26,281 bases of DNA, taken from Chara braunii. Its lineage: Eukaryota > Streptophyta > Charophyceae > Charales > Characeae. The stretch lies in the NCBI GenBank assembly GCA_003427395.1, contig BFEA01000021.1, forward strand, positions 1,635,306 to 1,661,586. Reading direction: 5' to 3'. The position numbers were made by a program, and so were the translations under genes. The notes beneath the pieces are model-generated. The model did no database searches. It was given only the letters and a program-made list of their open reading frames with translations, and was not told where the DNA came from. Positions 18,467 to 26,281 of this stretch are shown here, piece by piece (positions within the stretch are counted from its first letter, which is position 1; each line of letters opens with the position of its first letter).

Positions 18467-21318
18467 GGACCGCCTTAACACAAATGGAGGAAGAAAAAAC
18501 CCCGGGTATAGATGGCCTACCCAAGGAATTCTGAAAGGCTATGTGGCCCGACATCTCCCAAGACCTCATGGACTATTATCACGAGGTCTGGGAAACTGGT
18601 CGGACAGGGGAAATAGTAAGCCAAGGAGTGTTGACCCTCCTCTACAAGAAAGGGGACAGAAATAACATCAGGAACTACAGACCAATCACACTCCTCACGG
18701 TGGTCTATAAGCTTGTGGCAAAGGCCCTGACGAATCGGCTGAACCCCGTTATGACACGGATTATACACCCGGATCAGACCGGGTTCATCCAAGGCAGGAA
18801 CATCCAAGACAACATACTTCTGGTCAATGAAATGATCAAACTCGCTAGGCAGTCTAAACACAATGCAGCCATCATATTCATTGACTTTGAAAAAGCATAC
18901 GACCATGTGGACTGGCTGTTTCTGGAAAAATGCCTTGAAAAACTCAACTTTGGACCGAATTTTAGGCGGTGGGTAAGGATCCTGCACAAGAACGCTACAA
19001 CTAGGGTCATGGTGAATGGCAATTTAGCCCCCCCCGTTGATCTTCAAAGGTCGGTCAGACAAGGGGATCCAATAGCCCCCTACCTCTTTGTCATAGTGAT
19101 GGAGGCCTTGGCGGCCAACCTGAGAACACACAAGGACATCAAGAGAATCCGGGTATCCTCAATACCCCAAGACACGATTCCGGTATGCTCACTCTTTGCT
19201 GACGACCTGACTCTTATGCTGGACGCATCGAGGGAGGCAATGGCCAGTATCCAACATATGATGGACCTCTTCTGTAGACTGTCAGACATGAAGGTGAACT
19301 GGGGAAACAAGACCCAAGGGTGGTGGATACACCACCAAGGAGTGAGACCCCCGGAACAACCCAAGATCAAATGGCTACCCTCGGAGGCCCCCATCAGGGT
19401 GCTGGGGGTCATAATGTCGACTGAAGGCAAACCATCTGCCAACAATGAATGGATCTCCAAGCCCCCCATGGAAAAACTGGCGCAATGGCAAGGAAAGCAC
19501 ACATCCCTATTCGGTCGTGCACTCATAATCAACAATGTCGTGCTGGCCACCCTGTGGTATAACTCCGCAATCTGGGCTTTAGACAAAAACGCCCTCCGTC
19601 CTCTGCAACGCCAAATAACCGCCTTCCTATGGCGAGGGAACCATGAATATCAGGGCGTCATCAGCAGGGTGGCTTGGCAAACAATAACCCAACCAAAATC
19701 GAGAGGAGGGCTGGGTATCATCGATCCCACGATGCAAACCAGGGCCCTGGCGCTAGAATGGCTCAAAAGACTCCTGTTTTGTCCGGGAGCCCCGTGGAAG
19801 GCACTGACCCTCGAACAGATCGCTCGACTGGCTCCACAAACAGCGACAGAATGTGACCCGCTGATGTGGCTTGAAAACAGAGAGTGGTCCATCCCTAAAA
19901 AAAGACCACATCACGACGCTCCACTCCCCAGCTCTCCCAGACAAGAAGTGAGGGCGGACATGAGACAGGACCCCTTTTGGCCTACTCTGCTGGGTGTATG
20001 GAGGAGTCTACCCCTGCCGGATAAAACCCCGCCGGAGAGGTGGGAAGAGGTGGCCCGGCAGCCCATCTTCGGGAACAGGTGGGTGGTCGACTCACACGGA
20101 CGGACCCTCCATTGCGAGGACACCCCCTGGCGCATTTGGGTCAAGAGGGGGGTAGTCCGGGTCAAAGATATATGGGACACAGACGGCAGAGAGTGGGCCT
20201 GCCCAGGGCAGCTAAGAGAAAAACTGCGTTACTGTCACAAGCTTGAGGAATCCCTTGAGGCCCTGATAGAAATGATCCCCCTCGACTGGCGGAGGATCCT
20301 CAGGAGAGGCCCCTCGCTGAAAGAGCAAGACTGGATGGCCATCAAGGATCGTACAGGTACTGTTGGAAAAATAGTGCAACAGAATACTGACGGTACTGTG
20401 CAAATGAACCTCTATCAGGTGAACCAAAACAATGAGATTCAGACAACAGAACGGGAGGAGGCAATAACAAATCACCAAAATGAGCTAGTTAGAATCAGGG
20501 TGCTTCAAGAAAAGCATCACTCGATAGCATTTCTCCCGCACGTCCCGCTTTACCAACTGGCCCTCGATCCGGCTGAGTGGACATGGTCCACCCCTACCAG
20601 GAAGGGTAGAAGCTTCACGAAAACCCTACACAGGCTCCTCAGACCGCGATTCAACCTGCGGGACCGGGTGGAGGAGCGCTGGATGAGACACCTAAACGTA
20701 AGGAAAACCAATCTGAAAGGAATTAAATGGTTCAACTTGGCTAAAGGAAAACCTGCAAAAGTTGCCTCGTTACAATGGCAAATAGAGCACCGTTGCCTTC
20801 CGACAAACGACTGGCTCATAGACAGAACCCGTCTCGAGCAAATGGGGAGGGCCCTGCCCTGGTGCAGACTGTGCGCGGAGGCCTTCCCGTCCCGGAAAAG
20901 GCCCGAGACTATTGAACACGTATTTCTCCAGTGCCCAGGCGCAATCTGGCTATGGAGATGGTGGGACCGAATTTGGGACCGACTAGGAACGCGATCCCCA
21001 TGGCCGTGGGACTGGAAGGCCCTGCTGTGCGAAACTTGGGCAGAAGAGGGGCTAGACGACTTCACCATCAACATGTTCAAGTTAGGACGCCGGGCAATCC
21101 TTTGGGCGCTCTGGAGACGGCGTTGCATCTACGAGATGGAAACAGTAAGATTGGATGGCCCAGATGTCACGGACAGTATTCAACAACACATCCAAACAGA
21201 AATCACAGCAAGGCAGTTAAAACCCAGCTACAAACTTTATGCACAAGACATGAAATGCAGCAAAAAATACAGAAGTTCAATTCGAGCTGGCTGGGAGGGG
21301 ACAAAGGGGGAAGGGTAG
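18454..21318 (+). pseudogene. LINE ORF2, reverse transcriptase and C-terminal CCHC part
   Basis: The RT copies LINE RNA at the nicked target. The frame reads TPGIDGLPKEF, then a TGA at 18532-18534, then 925 open codons from the Met at 18541. In that numbering: NYRPITLL at 45-52, FIDFEKAYD at 113-121, RQGDPIAPYLF at 173-183 and the catalytic FADD at 219-222. A zinc-binding segment of the RVT-associated type, WCRLC then EHVFLQC, lies at about residues 774-800, after a Trp-rich region. The domain starts only a few codons after the endonuclease frame ends, so about 100 residues of usual linker seem absent. Near the stop, frame +3 continues with protein-like sequence to 21503, crossing an unresolved base at 21363, so the original C-terminus may have been longer. 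Confidence 0.9.
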
Positions 21319-22054
21319 GAAGAGTGGAATGGAAAGGAGGACAAAAGGAGGGGGAGGGTTTANAAAGGAATTACCGGCTGCTATTCAACGACTGGACAAA
21401 CGTAGACACAGCGATCCCGATGAAACCCGCCCAAGAGTTCCCCGACCCCTTCCCACCCCCTTCGAACTGCATTGTAGACCTCCAATGGTACGGGAGGGAT
21501 TGAAGGAAAGAAAGGAAAGGAAGAATGAGAGACAGAGAGAAAGTGGGAGAGAGGGAGAGAGAGTGCGAGAGAGTGAGAGGCAGAAGAGAACGAGAGTAAG
21601 AGAGAGAGAGAGAGAGGGAGGGGTTTGACGGGGACGGAGGAATCACGGTCCTGTCCCATTGCTTTCTTCCAAGCAAACTAACGTAAAATCTTATAACTGC
21701 TCTCCCAAAAAAAAAAAACACAGCTATGAGACGGTAGGGGGACGGAGGAGCTAGAACATAGCAGCAGGTATTTGGCGCCGGTTACTGGGTGAAGAGGTTC
21801 CCCCCCCTTCCATCATCTCCTGCTCAGTTAATCCCCTGGAAGCCAGGGCAATCAATGCTGGCAGGAAAGTTCTCCTTATGGCAGGTCAAATCTGTTTAAT
21901 CTGTTTTATGGGACGCTGGACCCGTTTTCCAGCAGGTGATGCTCCCCACTAATAGATGGAGTCTCTCCCCAGGTGGTAGTGTTGTCTGCTCTTACCAGCA
22001 ACACTAGCACTGGCGGGGGGGGGGTATCTCAAAAAAAAAAAAAAAAAAAAAAAA
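21319..22054 (+). other. LINE 3' UTR with hairpins and poly(A) tail
   Basis: Contains a GA-rich run (21505-21625), an A-run at 21708-21718, a hairpin GCTGGA/TCCAGC (21915-21933), a perfect 8-bp hairpin TAGTGTTG/CAACACTA (21977-22007 region), a G-run and the terminal A24. The 21915 hairpin has a covarying relative at 26254-26272. Confidence 0.75.
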
Positions 22055-22056
22055 GT

Positions 22057-22399
22057 AAAATAAAAGTAGTTGCAAGGAATTAGAGTGTGAACGATACACA
22101 AAAAAATAAATTGCGAAATCACACGGATGTCTAAGTAGTCGTGTACATGCATAGAGTATAATCGCATCAAGAATCTATCCAAATGGAGTAACACAATGAA
22201 GTAATAAGCCAATGTCCAAGCCCGCAGGCCACACCAACACATTATCCAAAGTCGCTCCTTTTTGTCTGGTGCGCAGCGCCCAGCCTACTCTACTCGTCTA
22301 TCTTACCTCCAACTGTGTTCACTCAACGTGCTCACTTTGACTTTCGAAGACCAATGTACATGATGTCAACCCCATAGCCGACCTCTCTTCATGCATCAG
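22057..22399. other. Spacer after the LINE
   Basis: No gene or repeat that I can support. Sequence turns pyrimidine-rich towards 22400. Confidence 0.4.
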
Positions 22400-22400
22400 G

Positions 22401-22615
22401 TACGTATCTTGTCCCCTCCTTCTGTCTATCCTTCGTTCTCCGCACTTCTCTCTCTATCTCACCTTCTCTTTCTGTGTCCGCTTGTCCGACTGTTTGTTTT
22501 TTGTTCCTCTGCTTGTATCTCTCTGTGACTGTTTGTGTTCGTTTGTGCCAGTTGCTCTGACTGCCTATCTGTGCATATGTCTGTCGCTATTTGTTTGCCT
22601 CTATATGAATCTTCA
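22401..22615 (+). repeat. CT/CTGT low-complexity tract, second copy
   Basis: Resembles 15532-15900. It starts after CAGGTACGT and ends before GTTGCCTCAG, so it has intron-like borders, but no exon on the left supports a splice. Confidence 0.6.
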
Positions 22616-22690
22616 TGCGCCTGTTGCCTCAGGCAATTCTAATAGAACTTCAACGCAGGCGAATCCCAAAAAGACAGGGGACGACAACCT

Positions 22691-22876
22691 TCAGAGCCCG
22701 CAATCAAAACGCAGCAGAATAGCAACACAACATGATTCGTCCTGACGTGCAGCATTTCGAGACCAGGTGATGGGGCACACGATGGGCACAGCCACGCACC
22801 CCAACAAGTCGGGCGGATGATGGCTCAACTCCACGATGCCATTAGCGGAGACCTCACACCTCTCCACTAATCTCAT
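22691..22876 (-). pseudogene. Minus-strand protein remnant shared with 24839-25141, copy 1
   Basis: A 61-codon minus-strand frame. It shares an ordered pattern with the minus frame at 24839-25141: Cys-x-Val near the start, then LSHHPP (SHPP in the other), then two Cys/Ala-rich boxes and a final Cys. The underlying DNA shares GGGCGGATGA and GTGCAGCAT in the same order. No family is recognised. It may be an exon of a dispersed gene or transposon. Confidence 0.35.
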
Positions 22877-23214
22877 CTTCCCATTTTTCTATTCTCTTCT
22901 TCTTTCCCTGCATTCCCTTTCTTCACTCATCCTTACCCTGTTTCTCTGTTTTTTTTTTTTCCCCCTCCAGCGTGCCTAGCCATATTTCTGGCTAAGATTA
23001 AGCATCGTAACAATGAAAGTAACAACAATAATAATAATCAATAATGATAATCAATAATAATAATAGTAATAGTAGCAAAATAAACGAATGTACTGTAGCT
23101 ATCTTTTCGGTGCGGTATAGTCAGAATTAGTGTGTTGTGTTCGAGGTGATCATGTCAGCCCCTCCCTCCTTAGCCTATCGACCTCACCCCCCCCTCGGGG
23201 TGAGTGCTCGTTTT
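22877..23214. repeat. Pyrimidine run and AAT microsatellite
   Basis: T/C-rich tract to about 22970, then interrupted AAT/ATG units at about 23020-23075. The palindrome-like GCCATATTTCTGGC lies at 22979-22992. No gene. Confidence 0.6.
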
Positions 23215-23399
23215 CAGCCCTTCTCTTTCTCTCTCTCTCTCTCTCCCTATCTCTCTCTTTCTCCTGCATTCACACACACGTGGATTTTACCCTATTTCAA
23301 TAATAGATTCAGTCGATTTGGTTTCGCTATTGAAAGCAGCAAAAGGATGTCGAGACATACATACGCAACCAAACAGTCAAACATGGCGAAGTATATTTC

Positions 23400-23470
23400 C
23401 TTGTTCGAGCCGCGGTTTCATCCGATTTATCTCAATCTATCGATGGTAGTAGCGTGAGGCCCATCGTGAC
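23400..23470. repeat. Copy of the ATCGATGG repeat family
   Basis: CTATCGATGGTAGTAGCGTGAGG matches the 2951-3660 family over its core, nearly 20 kb away. A weaker relative, with TAGATTCAGTCGATTT, lies at about 23303-23330. Confidence 0.75.
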
Positions 23471-23489
23471 GTCGAAATTCTCTCTCTCC

Positions 23490-23491
<2 letters not shown>

Positions 23492-23526
<35 letters not shown>

Positions 23527-23565
23527 ACACACACACACACACGCACACACACACACACACACACA
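23492..23565. repeat. CA dinucleotide microsatellite
   Basis: Near-pure (CA)n with single T and G interruptions. Confidence 0.95.
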
Positions 23566-23850
23566 ACGAGTGCACCTCAATGCACCAGATAAAAAGGTAA
23601 GAAAAAGGCCAATGCCACCGCGACAGCTTGATATCTCCTTAGGTCACTCTTTGACAAATTTCAAAATGGAGAAGGGGTTTAAACAGTCGCACCCGGGCTC
23701 GGAGCAAAGGTGATAGAGAGTATTGCTTAGGCACATCCAGGAGAGCGAATCACTTCACTTCGGCTGAAGTGAATTCAAGTTAAAGGCGGCTCAGTCGGCC
23801 GGGACGATGGCGAAATAGGGAACAGCATGGGTTGAACAACCAGCATTGCA
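23566..23850. other. Spacer with one 8-bp hairpin
   Basis: TCACTTCA pairs with TGAAGTGA around CTTCGGC (23751-23773). No credible coding region. Confidence 0.5.
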
Positions 23851-23853
23851 AAC

Positions 23854-24357
23854 ATGTACATGACCGGACCAAACACCGTATTTGCCCTGCTTGAGATGAC
23901 CGACCTGCCCCGCAACGTTACACTCATTACGACATCTTGGGAACTTGAGGAGGAGGAGGAAAGGCACAAGCAGGAGAAGAAAACCGAAAAGAAGGTGGTA
24001 AATAAAATAATAATAATAATAATAATAATGATAATAATAATAATAACAATAATAATAATGATAATAAAATGGAATAATCAGGAAGAAGTATTGGAAAACT
24101 ACCAAGTATCAATCGCACGTTGTCAATGCCTTGACCGTGCACGGGACAAAGCAGCAACGCACGTCATTTTGACAGACGAGGAGATGAAATACATCAAGGC
24201 AAAACACACACACAACAACGGGAAAGGGGAAGAGGGTTGGGATTGGGAGTGTGAAAGGGAACTACGGCAGCGGGTGGGACACGTGCAACAAGGATCGCGA
24301 GTTACGCCTCGTGATTCACGTACGCACACATACACACACACGCACAGGCACATATAG
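23854..24357 (+). CDS. Open frame with AAT-encoded Ile run, doubtful
   Basis: A 167-codon frame. The middle is an AAT microsatellite (24004-24068) read as poly-Ile/Met, and the end is a CA-rich repeat read as Thr/His. Outside these, residues from about 74 to 135 (EEVLENYQ through the EEMKYIKA stretch) have an exon-like, charged helical composition, but I recognise no family. Most likely a chance frame through repeats, or one real exon with microsatellites on both sides. Confidence 0.2.
   Translation: MYMTGPNTVFALLEMTDLPRNVTLITTSWELEEEEERHKQEKKTEKKVVNKIIIIIIIMIIIIITIIIMIIKWNNQEEVLENYQVSIARCQCLDRARDKAATHVILTDEEMKYIKAKHTHNNGKGEEGWDWECERELRQRVGHVQQGSRVTPRDSRTHTYTHTHRHI
24004..24068. repeat. AAT microsatellite
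   Basis: AAT units with ATG and AAC interruptions. Confidence 0.9.
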
Positions 24358-24360
24358 TAG

Positions 24361-24790
24361 TGTATAGTTCCATGTTCTAGCGGTAGATGCATTTGATTAT
24401 GCTCATCCTATCAATGAAAGTAGCTTGAGGTAGCTACGAGACTGGCATTTGCACATACGTATATATACAACTGTGGTGGTGTATATTACTATGCTCTAAT
24501 GATAGATTCATTCGATTTTGATTATCCTATCGCTGGAAGTAGCTGAGGCCAGCTGTGATATATACATACACAAGTGTATACACACACTCACACACACACA
24601 TACGTGCCACCAATCAGGTAAGTGTGGCATTGTATATTTCCATATTCTAGTTGTAGATTCTTCAAATCTTGCTCATCCTATCGATACCAGTACAGTAGTG
24701 TATCTTACCTTATTCTAGTGGTAGACTCGTTCGATTTCGCCCATCCACTCGACGTTTGGAAATACCGGGGAGTTTGTAACTTACCTGTTC
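24361..24790. repeat. Four tandem copies of the ATCGATGG / splice-donor repeat family
   Basis: Units at about 24361-24440, 24478-24560, 24625-24692 and 24693-24790. The shared order is GTGTATA, TTCTAGYGGTAGA, TTCRATTTTG, TCATCCTATC and, in the last unit, ACTTACCTG at 24779-24787. These match the left-hand array at 2951-3660. Confidence 0.75.
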
Positions 24791-24838
24791 TCTCTCTCTT
24801 GCTCCATCATCGTTGCCAATCTACAGGGCTCAATGCCT

Positions 24839-25141
24839 TCAACAACTGAACACGATCCGTTGTGAAGTGCAGCATACCAAAGCCATAGCATGGGGGCACG
24901 ACAGACACAAATGCGCATTCCTACAGTTGGGCGGATGACTACCCAACCTTTCGACGCCATCGGCAAATACATCACACTTGCATACGGTAAGTGACGGGCA
25001 CGACCGAGCCCACCTGCGCCTAATTTCCAATGCGCCATCCGGACGGCAGAGAGCACATAGCCCCCTTACTAAGCCGCGACACCTCATATGACAAACGGAT
25101 CGCTTTGCTGGGGAGTGGAAAGGAAAGCAACACCAGAACAA
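24839..25141 (-). pseudogene. Minus-strand protein remnant shared with 22691-22876, copy 2
   Basis: A 100-codon minus-strand frame, Cys-rich. The second half carries the Cys-x-Val, SHPP, CP and terminal Cys pattern of copy 1. On the minus strand, sequence downstream of it reaches CAGGTAAGT at 24787-24779, an ideal splice donor, so it could be one exon of a dispersed gene. In a different plus-strand frame the two copies also share VGRM and DAI segments, so the true coding strand is not settled. Confidence 0.35.
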
Positions 25142-25640
25142 GACCGCGACCGCCTACCTTGGAACCTACAGGATAAAAGGTGCCGATGTTGATTATCGGC
25201 GACGTGCAACACCGCCCCCCTCACCTACAAACGACTCACCAACTGGTCCTCCACGGGATCCCGCGCCAACCATCGCAAGAGGATAGGCGAGGGTACACGC
25301 CATGATCCTCAAGTCGATGTCGCAGCAGAGGAAAGCCCCAGCAGTCGCGATTATCTTTATAACGGGCGAACCATTAAAAGGTTTTTCCGTATTTTTTCGT
25401 CCTTTTGATATTTTCTCCTCTCCCTTTTCCTCCTTCCTCGTCTTCTTCTTTTTCTTTTTTTTTCTTCTTCTTCTTGTTCTCCTTCTATCCCTTTTCTTCC
25501 TCCTTCTCCCCTTCTCTCCGTCCTCCTTCACCACTGCTATACATTTATCCGCCCCTTCTGTTACCGCACTAAAGATGACGATATTTGGATATCTTCGGCA
25601 GATTAGTAATATATATATATATATCGTCACAAACAAAACT
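25142..25640. other. Spacer with T/C-rich and TA tracts
   Basis: CTTCTT-type pyrimidine tract at about 25385-25545, read as Lys/Arg-rich or Phe/Leu-rich frames on either strand, and a TA run at 25607-25624. I see no gene. Confidence 0.6.
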
Positions 25641-26281
25641 GCCCGGTAAACCGTAGGCAGAGAGAGAGAAGAGGCCCCTGCAGCGGGGGAGGTGGGGTAA
25701 TCTCCTGGTCAGCAAAAACAGCATCGTGGTGGGAGTTGGTGTTTCTGAATGAGGAGTGTGGGGAGGTGCTATCTGCTTTGAATCGCGAGGAGGTGGGTGG
25801 GTTTTGCGGGGTCTCTGTCTGCAGATTGGGGGCCTGTGGGCACAGACCCCTGCGGTGCGGGTGGCAGAGCCGATTAGCAGGGGGTTGGTAGTAACCTTGG
25901 ATGAATAATGGACATCATCAAGCAGCGCTGACCTTTGGTTTTCCTCTGTTCCTTTGATTGCCTTTTTGCGTATGTTTTCTTTTATGATTGGTGGAATTAT
26001 GATTACTAATTAGGATTGGTAATTTTCGTCGAGATTTCAGGATAGGGGAATTAGTGTTTTTAGTGAAGAGTTTTAGATTTCCTTAGTGTTTTCGTTCCTC
26101 GGGGATAATCTAGATTGTGGTGGAAATCTTCATTCACTCTTTGAGCTGTTGGGGCTGTGAAATTGACAGTGGGGTTAAATCTACTGGTGTCCTCTATGTG
26201 TTAGGCCGGTGATGCCTCGCCCACTGAGGGCCCCACGTCATTTTGTAAGGGACGCCGGGCCCAGTTCCCGGCTTTTATAAA
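25641..26281. other. Possible retroelement 3' region at the window edge
   Basis: G-rich sequence (25670-25890) followed by T-rich sequence. The last 40 bases carry GGGAC, a hairpin GCCGGG/CCCGGC (26254-26272) and a CCCAGTT loop, matching the LINE 3' UTR hairpin at 21915-21933 with two compensated base pairs. No coding frame is visible before it. Confidence 0.35.

Larger units (their letters stand above)
16243..22054 (+). mobile_element. LINE retrotransposon, near full length but disrupted
   Basis: Order: 5' region (inside the palindrome), ORF1, AP-endonuclease, reverse transcriptase, CCHC knuckle, 3' UTR and a terminal A-run at 22031-22054. ORF2 has stop codons at 17597 and 18532, a frame change near 18450-18480 and an apparently missing endonuclease-RT linker. 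The domain order fits plant L1-like LINEs. A target-site duplication could not be identified; GTAAA follows the tail and also occurs at 16063, but that is too short to trust. Confidence 0.85.

Noticed and set aside
21363-21363. Unresolved base in the LINE 3' part.
   Set aside because: A single ambiguous call, most likely a sequencing or consensus issue, not biology.
22400-22632. A 233-bp intron from CAGGTACGT to TTGCCTCAG.
   Set aside because: Borders look right, but the left side has no open exon in a compatible frame.

Overview
The window looks like non-coding, repeat-dominated nuclear DNA from a plant-lineage eukaryote. Four things support this: a primer-binding site matching plant initiator-Met tRNA (179-190), a LINE with an AP-type endonuclease, a reverse transcriptase and a C-terminal CCHC knuckle, an hAT-type non-autonomous transposon with an 8-bp target duplication, and abundant AAT, CA and CT microsatellites. 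A streptophyte alga such as Chara would fit, but that is only an impression. I see no intact host gene, no rRNA and no convincing tRNA.

Layout. 1-175 is the probable 3' end of an LTR, followed by a primer-binding site. 191-4700 is decayed repeat DNA. It includes a minus-strand protein remnant (1573-1863), a roughly 200-bp repeat family (2280-2900) and a family of about 100 bp that carries minus-strand splice-donor-like sites (2951-3660). 4713-13229 is the most unusual part. It is bounded by two inverted copies of a 60-bp hairpin motif. Inside the left end lie seven hairpins with a constant 8-nt loop and changing but still paired stems (5029-5757), then five repeats of about 123 bp (6045-6610). 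Inside the right end lies an array of about 17 two-tier hairpins (11361-12955) and a 103-bp tandem duplication (10528-10733). The middle holds a second copy of the minus-strand protein remnant (8395-9025) and a foldback element (9555-10084). 13648-14418 is the hAT-like element, inserted in an AAT microsatellite. 16068-22054 is a nearly full-length but broken LINE with a large palindrome at its 5' side and a poly(A) tail. 22057-25140 contains more copies of the splice-donor repeat and two related minus-strand protein remnants. 25640-26281 shares a 3'-end hairpin with the LINE and may be another retroelement tail.

How parts relate. The only recognisable enzyme functions are those of the LINE, whose ORF2 carries stop codons, a frame change and an apparent missing linker, so it is probably dead. 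A theme runs through several unrelated repeat families: the hairpin is kept while its stem sequence changes on both sides. That is seen directly here. Whether it reflects selection on folded RNA or DNA, or a copying mechanism that restores hairpins, is inference.
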